The notes: generated from the letters alone by a model not told the origin. Counted from the stretch's first letter, positions 42,687 through 54,521 are shown. The stretch is 64,000 bases of DNA from Nymphaea colorata (GCF_008831285.2 NC_045145.1:20724040-20788039); one strand, 5' to 3'. Translations and numbers: made by a program.

Positions 42687-44058
42687 GTTCATGGCTTTGT
42701 CTTCCACTTGATGATATCATACTGCTTCTCTGCAAGTTTCACTCTTCAAATGGTACTTCAGGTGTTAAGCTTATAAAAATTTGAGAAGAGTGCTGTAAGC
42801 ATACCAGAATGCTTTTTGTACCTTATGACATAAAAATGCAGTTCGTTGTTCATTTCATTGTAAAAGCTCATTTTTTGAGGTTCCAGTATCATGAACGATA
42901 TATGTTTGCCAGGTCAGAGTGGTATTGTATATCTACACTAGAATTATTCACCACATTCGTTTCTTTCTGACTCAATTCATGATTGTTAAGATGGTTGTTG
43001 GTGATCTTGGGCTACAAAGTCAATGGTTTTCTTTTTGGTCTAATGAAATTCCTAGGATTTGCTTTGTTTAGTAGCATCATCTAACAAACTGCTGGGTTGA
43101 GGTGGCAGTGGAAAGTTCTACACCTATGAGGGCCTGCTGGTGAAAGCTAAGTCTCTGAGTCCATCCTCAATTTCCTACTAAAGTTGGCAGTGATTTTATG
43201 AGTATGAGTAAATTTCTTAGATAGGTCATTTTGGATGGTGTAGGCCTGATGGTTTGCTCTTCGAATCATTGCAGCTGTATTTTGATACTTCTTAGGTATA
43301 AGTTTGACAGTGTACTGGGGAGTACCTCCTCTTCACTAAAGCCTACCTATCGGTATATGTTGACCACCACCCTCATATGTCAGTTCTGGTCCCCATACTG
43401 GGTATTGCTGAAAATAGCACTCTGGTGCAGACACTGTCATGACGTTTTAAGGTTTTCAGATTGAGGATTATGCTCATGAAGTCTTGCTGTTTTCCAACAT
43501 AAGTCTGCTCCAGGTGTGCTGATGACTGCATGGTTACTTTATAGTTCATAATTCTTTTCACTTCAATATAGGAAGAAACATAATGCCCGGTGTTGCAGCT
43601 CTTGAATTTGAAGACATGCACCAGAGAGAAAGAGTGAAAGAGGGAGCAAGATTAAGTGAGCTGAGGGATCTGGTTTTGCTGGCCTGATTTTGTACAGGAG
43701 TACCGAACCTGCAGCATCACTTTTAGGCACACTTCAGGATTATGAGCAAATTAATAATTCTGTTGGCAATGCAGTAAGACTTTGTAGTCTTCTTACTAGT
43801 CTTAGCTTATATTTTACCTCACATATTTCGTGAACAAAATCATTACTGCTTATCAAGTCAATGAAAGATACCAAAATAAATGAATAAATCTCTAGTCCCA
43901 TGGGAATGTAGTATGAGGATTCCTTAGGCCAATAACTCCAAACTTCAGAATCGGCAATAAGGCTGGAATCTTACTTAGCACATGGTTCCTTTTGCTTTTA
44001 GAAAATCAAGGAAGGATGACAGAGCAGGCACAGGAAAATTGAGAAAAGTAAGTGCCTT
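42687..44058. other. Convergent spacer between GCR1 and the G-gamma gene
   Basis: 1372 bases between the two stop codons, expected to hold both 3' untranslated regions. A/T-rich words suitable for polyadenylation are present on both strands. No open frame with recognisable product. Confidence 0.6.
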
Positions 44059-47000
44059 CTAGCATAACCAAGAAGGAAGAAAGCAATTGTTTGTACACTT
44101 TGGCCAACACAATAGGCTGGGCCATTTACAGCGTGGCCAACAACATGATGCCTTGGAACAATTTGGCCAAGAGCATATGCAGCAACTGCAGTCTGGGACG
44201 CAGCAGGAGAGGCATGACAAGCTGCAGTCAGGCAGACAGCAAGAACAGCCTGGTAAACTACAATTGCAGCTGGGAGTACAGCAAGAGCAGTCTGGTAAGC
44301 TACAATTGCACTTGGGGATACAACACGAGCAATCTGGTAAGCTACAATTACAGCCAGGTGTGCAACCAGAACAGTTAGGTAAACTGCAACAACACTTGGG
44401 AATACAGCAAGAGCAATCTGGAAGACTGCAACAACACTTAGGATAACAGCAAGAGCAATCTGGAAAACTGCAACGGCACTTGGGAATACAGCAAGAGCAA
44501 TCTGGAAAACTGCAGCTGCACTTTGGAACACAGCAAGAGCAATCTGGTAAACTGCAACTGCACGTGGGCATACAGCAAGAGCAGTCAGCTAAACTGCATT
44601 TGCACTTGGGCATACAGCAAGAGCAATCTGGTAAAGTGCAACTGCACTTGGGCATACTGCAAGAGCAATCTGGTAAACTGCAACTACACTTCGGTGTACA
44701 GCAAGAGCAATCTGGTAAACTGCAACTGCACTTGGGCATACAGCAGGAGTAGTCAGCTAAACCGCACTTGCACTTGGGCATACAGAAAGAGCAGTCAGGC
44801 AACCTGCAACTGCACTTGAGAGTGCAACAGGAACAGTCCGGTAAACTGCAACTGCACTTAGGCATACAGCAGGAGCAGCCTGGTGATTTGCAACTGCACT
44901 TGGGACTGCAACAAGAGTGTTTCGCTAAACTGCAACACTTGGGGATACAAGAGCAAGCCGGTAAACTGCAATTTTTCAGGGTGCAGCAAGAGCAGTCCGG
45001 CTGGCTGCAGTGACACTTGGACTTACAGCGAAAGCAACCTGCCAAACTGCAACCACACTTGGAAGAGCAGCCTGGTATGCTGCATCTGCATTTATCAGCA
45101 CCTCTGGAGCAATCTGCTGAACTGCAACCACAGTTGGGAATACAGCAAGAGCAATCCGGTAAACTGCAACCGCACTTAGGAATACAAGAGGAGCAAACTG
45201 GTAAATTGCGATTCTGATCAGGTTCACAGCAACAGCAATCAGGCAAAGTGCAAGTGCAGTCAGGGCAAGAGAGACTTGGCAGGGCACATGGATTGCAGGT
45301 ACAGCAATATGTCACACATTGCCACTTCCGACGCTTTTTTGCATGGCACGAACAACATGGTTTGGGCAAGCTAAGCTCACAGTTGCTGCTGCTGCAGCAC
45401 AAGTATGAGAAATTGAAGCAGAAAATTACGCTGCAAAACAATACAAAAATAGAAAACGCATTATCTTTATTTTCTTTACCTCAATTAGAGCAAAAATGAA
45501 ATAGTATAAATTATAGAACATCAGAAAGGCATATCCCTCTACAGGGTTATATGATTCCATACCTTCCTTACAAATTAATGCTTAAAGTAGTCCAGTAAGC
45601 AATAAAGTATACATTGCATGGTGCTCATAACAAAGTTTAAAAGCTTGACAACGAGAGATCAAAAGAACAGAACATTTCAAGTATAAACATTTCCAGCCAC
45701 ACAAATTGAAGCATCCAGCATAGAAAAACAGCAGACAATTTGAAGCTGATAAATCCAAGCGATCTCACTCAATTATCTAAAGCATCAAAAGGGAAGATCT
45801 TCAATTAGAGAGGCATTCTTCTGCCCATTCTACTTGACAGAATGGATAACGCATCGAACTTTCAACACTTCAATCTATCCAAACAAGCATGTAGCCCCTG
45901 ATTATGTAATGTCGGTGGAAAGGCCAGATTCCGTCAATTATGATAGAATACCTCCTCATTCTTTTCAACAATGGCAATGCAGTCATTCTTTTCTGGAAGA
46001 TGGCAGTAAGCAACGACCTGATCCAGGTGAATAGCCATATGGGTGCTTAAAGTCGTGGTTTCTATGTGCTTCGAAGAACTACGAATCGTTGCACCTTATC
46101 TTTAGTGTGTTGATGACTTAAACCACCTGCCTATCTTAAAATTCAGTCCAAAGAAAAGGCTATTCTGAACCTGCTCTATGTATCCAAATGACATGCGTAA
46201 TTGGAACCAGATTCAGAAAGTTGTTTCGTCCTGTTCAGTAATTCCAGCTTAGAACTATTGACAGAGAGGAGCTTGAATGCAAGTTCACTTACCTACCCGA
46301 GCATACTGATTAAGCAGGGAAGTTGCTTTTTTTTGGGTCATGCAACATGATAGTTTATTCCATTTGTTTGGGCAATAGGCACACTAAAAACTTCAACTTA
46401 ACACAATAGGCAATGCAGGAAACCCGTAACTCAAGAACATCGCAGTGCAACTCTCGCGGGGGAAATGGGAAAAAAAGAAACAGACGAATGTCATCAACTT
46501 CGTTACTAAATTGTTGAAATTTGGCAACTTGATAAAATATGAAATAAGTACGTTTAATAAAATTCAAATCTGTAGCAAATGTAAAAAAAATATGGTACCC
46601 CAAAATTCTCCAAATCCAACATGATTGAGCTTTCTGAACTCTGCACAGGATCGAAGAGAAACGTAAAAATCCCAAATAGAAAGAAGCTCATGTTCGACAA
46701 AAATATGAAGAGAGGTGCATACATGGGTAATAGGGGATCTGCATTTTCTCGAACAAAATCATCAATCCTGCAGAAGAGCATCCTCTCAGTGACAAGAAAA
46801 AACGACTCCAAGGACTTGAACAGCAGAACCTGAGGTTTATATAAACAAAGAAACATGCGTATTGCGTACTCCTTGCAGCATTGAGAAGCAAGTGGAAAGC
46901 TATCCAGCGACAAAAACTCCTCCTGTAGATGCAATTTTTTTTTTTAGACTATAGAATTGGAAGAGATTAAGTAATGCACAAAAATACTTAAAGACTAGAA

Positions 47001-48017
47001 ACTGCAGATAAAGAATCACTCGTTATAAAATGAATTCAAACACCTGCTTTTTCATGTGTTTCTTCCTATTAGACATCAAAGCATGTAGAGAAAATCTACA
47101 CCAAAACGAGATTTGGATCTGACATAAATCGGTTGTTTAGGACTTCACAAAATCCATAGCGCACATAAATTGGGTGTTTAAAGATTTGGCTTACAATGTA
47201 TCTACAATTCAACTTACAGAAACATTAACTCGATTTATGAATGTTGATTAGTCTCCGCTTGTATATACCTTCTCTAGCTTAATCTTGTATAATAGAAAAT
47301 ATGTATTAAGGATGAAAATATTCGTGATTTATCTGAGAAAAGACAATGGTTCATATTGTTGCACTGCTACATGATTGGAGAATTTGGAGGAATTAAAATC
47401 TTCACTGGTTCTATCCAATATCACCAACAAGAAATGGCGTTCCCTTTTTCCTATATATGTACAGAATAGAAAATGGTTAGAATTTGCTAATTGCACAACA
47501 GACATATACAGGATAGCTTGATTCAATCCTCCCCACTCCCTACTTCCATGCCTAGTTGCTATGGCATGCGCATATAGACACGATAGGAGTCTGCTTGTTG
47601 GATCACTCCGATAAAACATGCAAGCAGTTGAAGAACTAGAAAAATCGACGATCTAGGTCTACAATTTGCTATATTTTACAAAATTGAAGAGAATAATATG
47701 CTCATGAAAAGAAAATCCAAAAGAAAACTTGCTAAAAATATCTGCAGGACTTGATTTGCAGGCTATGGCATGGAAATCATCACAAATTAAGGCCACCCAC
47801 CCGACAGTTATACCGTATAAGAGAGAAAGAAAGAGAGATAGAGAGAGAGAGAGACCTCAAGGGAACCGATCTCGTGGTTCAAGATTTCAATCTGCTTCTC
47901 CAAACGATGCTTTCCGTACGGGTCAGGTTGGGAAGGAGGCGACCTTGGGCAGGGCAGCGGCAGTGGCAGTGTAGCTGAGCAGGTCGTCGGTCTAACGACG
48001 GCTTCCGAGGTCGCCAT
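44059..48017 (-). CDS. Type-C heterotrimeric G-protein gamma subunit (AGG3/GS3/DEP1 class) with very long Cys-rich repeat tail (4 coding exons)
   Basis: On the minus strand the exons are 48017-47856, 46922-46870, 46767-46723 and 45430-44059, giving 1632 nt and 543 residues. Residues 33-86 form the G-gamma domain: DPYGKHRLEKQIEILNHEIG on exon 1, EEFLSLDSFPLASQCCKE across exon 2, and DDFVRENADPLLP on exon 3. The intron positions after SLE and inside CCKE fit my memory of plant G-gamma genes. Exon 4 encodes a short hydrophobic stretch (VIFCFNFSYL), a basic patch (HAKKRRKW), then a tail with roughly one cysteine in three residues, ending without a CaaX box. That is the definition of type-C subunits, which pair with G-beta at the plasma membrane and control organ and grain size in crops. 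Rice DEP1 is about 426 residues and AGG3 about 251, so this is unusually long. The start is the ATG at 48017; the open frame reaches further upstream only through non-ATG codons. The exon-1 donor (GAG|GTCTCT) is weak and worth RNA support. Confidence 0.88.
44224..45174 (-). repeat. In-frame 42-bp tandem repeat array coding 14-residue Cys-rich units
   Basis: About 23 consecutive units run through exon 4 of the G-gamma gene (protein residues about 173-489). The consensus is CSCSLPDCSCCMPK, with five cysteines per 14 residues. The last 16 units keep the 14-residue spacing exactly. The promoter-proximal seven are more diverged, with small length changes (for example NCSLPACSCIPK). The DNA period is 42 bp and the copies remain similar at DNA level, which implies fairly recent expansion or gene conversion. 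Long open frames on the opposite strand over this array are by-products of the repeat composition. Confidence 0.93.
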
Positions 48018-48760
48018 CTCCAGGTCCTCTTCCGCCCCCCTCTCTAACTCCTCCTCACGCACTGAGCCCCCTAATGACAGAGAAAAAAAAAAAAACGGAG
48101 CTACGAGAGAGAGACAGAGAGGAGCGAACGCAGGCAGCGGAAAAGGAAGCGAGGAAGAATAGACGGCAGCCTAACAATGACCATGACCAATAGGAAGAGA
48201 AGGAGAGAAGCAATAATAGAGAGAGAGAGAGAGCGAGCGAGCGTTGCTGCAGCTAAAGGCTGCCACGTCTGCTGCAGCAGCCACTGTTACTGGTGCAGCA
48301 GCAGGAGGTCTGACCGTTCCAGCTGCTGCTGCACATGACGCCGTTGATGTCATCTTATTATAGTTTATAACACACTCTTTCTCTGTCTTCCTTCCAGAAC
48401 ACTGTTTTCGGTAGAAGGAATAATACAGGAAGAAAGGCGAACAGAGGAGATACACAAGATGCTCGGAAAGTGGAGCCCTAGGATTTCCCCAAACGGCTTC
48501 TCTGCCGCTTCCGAGGAATGCCCCCATTTTTGCATCGTTAATTGCAAATTGCATTCCCCTCCTCCTCCTCTCTCCGCAGTGAGAATCTCGGTTCCGTACG
48601 ACGTGGGGAGAAAATCGAGGTTGGGAAGAAGAGAAGGAGGCGCCCCGATTCTCTCTCTCTCTTTTTTCCTTCTCCCTGAGCATGCTCTCGAGTGCGTACC
48701 TGCTCTTCTTGGGTTTCGCACACAGAGAAAGAGAAAGAGAGAGAGACAGAGGAGCCGACG
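48018..48760 (-). promoter_or_regulatory. Probable 5' leader of the G-gamma gene with a leader intron (48699-48071)
   Basis: Reading the minus strand, a CT-rich stretch near 48760-48720 is followed by AAGAGCAG|GTACGC, a good donor with the exon ending at 48700. A poly-pyrimidine run and CATTAG acceptor end at 48071, so the exon resumes at 48070, 53 bases before the ATG at 48017. The implied 629-bp leader intron contains CT microsatellites and a CAG/CTG-rich patch (about 48245-48345). CT-rich leaders with a first intron are common in plant genes. This is inferred from splice consensus only; transcript reads would decide it. Confidence 0.5.
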
Positions 48761-50002
48761 TCTTAACGGAAAATTTCCGTGATTAAAATATCAGTTGGGA
48801 TTTGTTCTCGGTTCTCAACGACTTAGAATTTAGCCATCACGATCATCAATCAGAAGAACTCGCTCTTTTTAAAAAACTTTTTCACAAAGATGACTTTGCT
48901 TAAAGTTTGATGCAATTACAGACCCATAGCAGTTTGACTACGGGTTAGATTCAGCCTCCGCCGAATTCTGTTCATCTGATTGTATGTAACTTGTTAGAAT
49001 TTAGATTCAACTCCGACACTTTTTAATCATAATTGGATCCAACCGCATTTATTTAGACATTTATCAAATTTTAATTGGATTCTACCTCTATGAAATTGGA
49101 TATTCAATTCAAAATGGTTAATCAATTCTATCTTTTTTTGTTTAATCCAACGAAGTAGATTCCAAATCAATTTGAGATTTCTATATCGAATAACATAAGA
49201 TCAAATGAAGAGAAGATTAAGAATGATCCTCTGCCTTTAAAACGTGCCGTTATTTTGGGAACATAGCCAGCTTCATTAGGTCAGCCGCCAGCGAAATCTC
49301 TTTTATGGCAGAGAGAGAGAGAGAGAGAGAGAAGAGGAGCATAAATGGAGCTGGCAGTCTTCCCTTTAGAGCTCCTCCCGGTGCCGTCCATTTTGAAATG
49401 AACGGCGAAGGAGACGCCGGCCCCCTGCCAGAGGACGGCATCAGAACATTCATAACGGTGCGGTGCACGGATGCTGTGTGAAGAAAAGCTCTCCTGCGCG
49501 CCGTCCATCGGCTGGGGACGAACGGCTCCCTGTCCCCGGGTGTCTCGCTCCCTTCCCCTCTTCCGGTCGACGATGAACGGCGGAGATCTGGTTTCCTCTC
49601 GCAGAAGCGGTGGCTTCTCTGACGACCGCCGTACGATCGCTCGGCCCCTTTCCGGGCGGTGGGCAGAGAAGCTCTCGTCCTCCGCCCCATGTGGTGGGAC
49701 ACTTTGACAGACCCCGCAGTGCACATGATCCTCCTTCTCCCGCCCTCATTTTTCGAATCCGAGGCGATGACGGGGCCCGCGCACTTGCCTCCAGCTCACC
49801 GGACGAAGGCTCTGCTGCGTCCAATTGTTTTTTGCCATGGACACTTGCGAATTCATAATCTCTGAAACAACTAATCAAGAAAATTTCTTGTACCAACTTC
49901 AGGAGACTTCCACCTTTTTTATTTGCCGCGAGCTGACCTGTTTTTTTCGAGATCATAGCCACTTGTTGAATCTTTTCTGCTTAGAAAAAAGTTGTTTCTT
50001 TA
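48761..50002. other. Upstream flank of the G-gamma gene, GC-rich block at 49370-49820
   Basis: A GGATTC-rich patch (48940-49200) is followed by a GA microsatellite and a GC-rich block with overlapping frames on both strands, none recognisable. The block may be the core of a repeat; I cannot assign it. Confidence 0.35.
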
Positions 50003-51305
50003 GGGGGCGTTTGACGGGCAGGAAAAATCCTGTAGCAGCAGAAAAAAAATTCAAATTTTTAAAAAATTTCCGGTTTATCAAACGCAGAAAAAAATTTTGG
50101 ACCGTTACGGTCGATTTCGGAAACTTTTTTCCGGAGAAATATTTTTGCCCGTTAGGGCACACCTTGCTTCTCCTTGCTTTCTCCTCCCGCAGCCGCATCA
50201 TCCTCTCTCTCGCCCGCAGCAGCACCAACCTCGCTTTCTCCTCTCACAGCGTCTTCCTCTCACCCGCAGCCGCACCAACCTCGCTGTCTCCTCTCACAGC
50301 GTCTTCCTCTCGCCCGTTTGCCCTCTCGCCTGCTCGCCCTCTCACAGCGTCTTCCTCTCGCCCGTTCACCCACCTGAGGTTTCGCCGGGGAATCCGTTGG
50401 GAGGAAGAATGTCTGCTTCTGTTGGGCGGTTGAGGCTGACCTTGTTGCTGCCGCTGATGGTGGTGGTACTGGCGGTTGTGGCGTTGGATTGGTGCTAGTG
50501 GATGATGGGGGAGAGAGGATAGATGGGGAATGGGGAAGCTTGGCAGGCGACGGTGCCTTCATCTGGGTAGGGTTCTGCATCATCATCTTCTCTTCCTCTT
50601 TCCTTTTGCTTCTTCTTCTTAACCCCTCTGATCAAACGAATTGGTCGTCAACCGTTAGGTGGAATTGGATGTGGCAGAAACCCTTTGAACAAGAGATGGA
50701 ACGCAAAAATTTGAATGCGCAGGCGGATATGGCTGCCCTGATCCACAAGGAGAGACATAGAGAGAGAGGGAAAGGGAAAGGATGAGATTCCTACAGTTCC
50801 TCCCTCTTTTCTCGCGGGTGGAGTTCCGTCCCCCTTTTGCTTCCAGTTGAGAAAATCTTCCAGAGTATATCGGTGGTCATAGATCTCGACGGCATCCTCC
50901 AAGAGCTATTCGACCTCTCTGCAGAGGGTGTGAGAGTCGGGGCCATTGTCGAGCTGGGCAAACTTCGAACCCACAAAGAGGGCGATGTTTCTGGCCCACA
51001 AATGCCACTTCTGCAGGTCCGGGATGGTGGTGGTGTAGACCAGAGGGCGGAGGAAAAGACGACTCGGAGTTTCCTCGGTGATGGCGGTGGTCGTCGTCTT
51101 CCTCTCACACAGAACCGTCGTCCCCTTCCTTCTTTTCCAATTTTTTTTCATCAAACAAAAAAAAAATTTCCAGAAACATAATTCCTATGTAACAAACAAA
51201 ACTTGGTTTTGGACAATTGAAATTTTATTTCCTATTCATTAATTCCAGGAATTTTTTTCTAGAAATTTTTTTCCATTTCCATATTTTCTGCCATCAAACG
51301 GCCCC
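50003..51305. mobile_element. TIR transposon, PIF/Harbinger-like, 1.3 kb, probably carrying captured gene fragments
   Basis: The left end reads GGGGGCGTTTGACGGGCAG and the reverse complement of the right end reads GGGGCCGTTTGATGGCAG. Both are flanked by TTA (50000-50002 and 51306-51308), the target duplication typical of PIF/Harbinger and Tourist elements. No transposase is visible. The interior differs in composition from the AT-rich ends. At 50160-50390 there is a short-period repeat of TCTCACAGCGTCTTCCTCTC-like units. At 50400-50790 lie plus-strand open stretches with a hydrophobic run. At 51061-50850 (minus) there is a coding-like fragment. It looks like a non-autonomous element that picked up host sequence (Pack-type). 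Confidence 0.65.
50850..51061 (-). pseudogene. Captured fragment resembling the N-terminal part of plant HemK/PrmC-type release-factor methyltransferase
   Basis: The minus-strand frame reads RPLVYTTTIPDLQKWHLWAR, then NIALFVGSKFAQLDNGPDSH, TLCREVE, a TAG stop (50908-50906), and continues in the same frame with LLEDAVEIYDHRY. The stop sits where a tryptophan codon would be expected. The pattern PLxxxTxxDLxxWHxWA...VGS...DNGPDS...RE(x)WLLEDA resembles, from memory, the N-terminal region of plant organellar PrmC/HemK homologues. The catalytic NPPY part is absent. It lies wholly inside the TIR element at 50003-51305. The family assignment is moderate; that it is a broken coding fragment is more secure. 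Confidence 0.45.
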
Positions 51306-51686
51306 TTAATGAACACAAAATCCTCTTCGACGAGTTTTTTTTTCCTTTGCTTTTCTAAGTGTTGACAGTCTAAATGCATATTGAGTGATGGATTGGTAGA
51401 ACTTACCTGTGTTTTGGTTTTCTTTTAACGAGGGAAGTGGTTTTTTCATTGCCTTCAAGAGAAGGCTATACTCTCTCCCTACGTTTTTAGGCTCCAATAA
51501 AAATGTTTTATGAATCTTTTATGGTATAGATGGCGAAAAAATTTTCTGTAACTTTAAAGTAGGAATGGCTGTTGACTCTAACTCTATGTTTGATAAGCCC
51601 AGAGCGGAACCATTAATTTTTTATTAAGGAGGCTGAAATATAGTTTCAAAATTTTAACAAAAGCCAAAATAAAAGTTTTTAAAAAT

Positions 51687-51725
<39 letters not shown>

Positions 51726-52155
51726 GGGGGGGGAAGCTTATGATCATAAATAGTTCAACTCTTAGACATGGCATTCGAAGCTCTTTTAACTACCTGCCCT
51801 TGGATAAGCTTATGAATGGTTCAACTCTTAAACATGGCATTCTAAGTTCTTTAACTACAATTTCTCAATTTCTCTCTCTTATGGTGACCAAAGTCTTTCT
51901 CTCTCTCTCTTCTTGTATTTAGGGAATTTGTTGATCTCAAATTTTGTTATGCTCTGTCTCTTTTCTTACCCTAAGAGTGTAGTATAACTGGTCGGGCATA
52001 GAGGGCAAGATGAGACGTGGTTCCTTTGATTCCAGTGGGCACTAATCATCCTTAAGAGCTTGAGATAAAGTAGAGGAAGCTCTCTCTCTCTCTCACTCTT
52101 TCTTTCCTTCCTTGTTCTTGTTTCGTCCATAGCAACCAAGGGTTTATCACTCTTC

Positions 52156-52191
<36 letters not shown>

Positions 52192-52192
52192 C

Positions 52193-52226
<34 letters not shown>

Positions 52227-52624
52227 CGGCCTACTAGAGACCTTCTTTATCACATGCATTGAGGTCTTCAAGGCCACTCTGTACTTTGAAGTGGAAAAGA
52301 GTCCTCCTTTGAAGATCTGTCAGAAAAAAATAAGTGATTTCTAAGCCGAAGGGGGAGACAGGAAGGAGTCGGCCAACTTATTTTATGACCAGTTGAGGAG
52401 ACAGACAACCCTTAGCCACAAGGGTTTGGCAAGCAGAGGTCTGTCGAAGGCCAGGTAAGTGTAGCTTCCCATGCAGATATGAGATTGAACCGCCTTATGG
52501 ATATGAAATCCATGGATCTAAAATCTGTTGTTTGCTAAACCTCAAATATGAAATCCAATGCTAACAAACATGGTTTAAATGTAAACCTTAGGTCTAATTA
52601 AGCGGATGTTAATCTCCTCAGTCA

Positions 52625-52790
52625 AGGGTTGGAGCCGAAAAAATTCGGCTAGGGAACAATAGTTATATAAATGAAATTTTTAAGGGGGCAATGTAAATTA
52701 GAAAAACTATCATCAAATATCAATATAAAAAGTTAACATTTTTTATGAGCCTATGTGGGCAATTGCCCACACCTGCCTTCGCCCCTGCCT
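52625..52790. mobile_element. Third GCGGAGCCA-family element
   Basis: It starts GGGTTGGAGCCGAAAAAATT and ends with GTGGGCAATTGCCCACACCT followed by TGCCTTCGCCCCTG. The ends are less well preserved than in the other two copies. Confidence 0.45.
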
Positions 52791-53658
52791 TACATAGATG
52801 ATCGTCATATGGTGATCGAGTTCCAGGTAGAGTTTAGTGGTATCGACTCAACTGCATCTTTAGATATGCCTAAAAACCTGCAAGAGGTTTGGTAGAGTGG
52901 ACTAGGCTTTAACTTTATAAAAAGAGATTGACTCCATAGTTGGGAAACTCGCCGGGCTGACTAGGGAAGTGCCCGAGCCAGCTCGCACCATCAACAAATC
53001 TGGCCATGACTCAAGGTTTCTTCTGACTTGCCCTTGACTAGCCTCTCATTTCGCCCGACTCAGCCTATCTCGGCCTTGACTCACTCGATTCCACTGCAGT
53101 GATTTACGTTATGGTTATTTGAATACTCGACTGAATTGATGAGTCAACTCGCCGAATCAACTGACTCATTCAATGACCCAGTCATTCATCCACCGATCCC
53201 AGTATGAGTCACGGGTTTACCAACTATAATTGGTTCCATGAGCAAGTTGAAGTAAAAGCAAATCTAGCGCTGAAGGGCAGGGGTCATGACTCTGGTGCAG
53301 GTTCCTTCATAATAAAAATAAAAATTAAAAAAAGACAGCCAGAGAATCATCTTAAATCCTTGGATGGAAGATATGCCCATTCCTAATTTATACTCACTAA
53401 CGAAGCCATTTGATTAAATTAAATTGTTTTATGAATGACAAATCGATTGTAACCATTTTAGATTTTTCTACAAAGAATGATGCAGTGGGAATGGACTCAA
53501 GCAACCTGAGTATATTACGGAACAAAGGAAAAGCTCAATTTCATTTAATTATTTTTTATTGTTCTAGGAATGCAGAAAGAGGATGCAATTGGTTTGCTCT
53601 AAAGTATTCTAACGAAATCGAGGCTCACATTTAGTTTAGTTCGATGCCCCCCAGCCAA

Positions 53659-53659
<1 letters not shown>

Positions 53660-53705
<46 letters not shown>
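53660..53705. repeat. (GA)n microsatellite
   Basis: An uninterrupted GA tract of about 45 bp. Further CT/GA tracts lie at about 47840-47853, 49309-49331, 52156-52223 (two CT blocks) and 59850-59884. Confidence 0.95.
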
Positions 53706-53707
<2 letters not shown>

Positions 53708-54521
53708 CAAAATCTCTAAGTTATAATTGCTTTCATATTTATTTGTAGTGTGAAGTCCCTGTTTCTCCAAGTGCAATACGCGAACTCTTAGAATTTTTTT
53801 TGTCGGGACTAAATGTATGTGATTGAGAATCCAAAACTTTTTCATTGAATAACCAACCAGAAATAAATATTTAGTCAGCCTCAAACGCAAAGACAACAAT
53901 AAGACCATCTCTTGTATTTAGAAGCAAAGCTGGAACAAAGTATTCATGTTGTTAGTAGACCGGCTATATTAAGCTAAAGTTACAAAAAAGTGTATTTTTC
54001 ATCTTTGACAAAGACACTGGCTTAAGCATAGGGTCACTTGTTCGTTAAGAGGTTGTTTGACACTCGTAACAAATTGTTATTATCCAATGATCATGCACTC
54101 AAATTTAGGGTTGATTCAAAGAACATCATGTTATAATGTTCTATGAATTTACTCAAGTGGTTGGAACATTCCAACATTGCATGTAAAATGTCCTAACAAC
54201 TAAAGTGCATCGAGCTAAGTTTGGCGTGAGCGTTGTGTCAAAATGCATCTTGCTAATAGGCTTTTGCCCTCCTTTGACCTCAAAATCTTGATTCCATTCT
54301 TCATTCTTGGCAAAGGAGTCTCAATTGCTGCTTATCCCGACACCACCACCCTTGTTGGAGTGTTAAGCCTGATCCATACATGATAGTCTTTCCTAATTTA
54401 TGTAAAAGCATTTCTTCTCATGTTTATGAGTTTGTTGTTTTAGCTTGTATTTGGTATTCTTTTGGGATAGTGAAAACCTACTCTATGTGGCTCCCCTTGA
54501 ACCTAAGAGAATATTGTCAAC

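Noticed and set aside
44052-45287. Several long open frames overlapping the Cys-rich exon, including plus-strand Gln-rich repeats (LQLHLGIQQEQSGK type) and a minus-strand Ala/Val-rich frame
   Set aside because: They are periodic only because the 42-bp unit is periodic, are broken into pieces, and have no splice or family support. The G-gamma frame explains the locus.
48018-48062. Upstream extension of the G-gamma N-terminus by 15 residues (REEELERGAEEDLE)
   Set aside because: The first codon there is GTG, not ATG. The first ATG in frame is at 48017.
48165-48782. Open frames on both strands over the G-gamma leader
   Set aside because: Made of CT/GA microsatellite translation (SLSLSL, RERER) with no conserved content.
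49250-49962. Overlapping frames of up to 170 codons in the GC-rich block
   Set aside because: All frames on both strands are open because of high GC. None shows a recognisable motif, so no gene is called.
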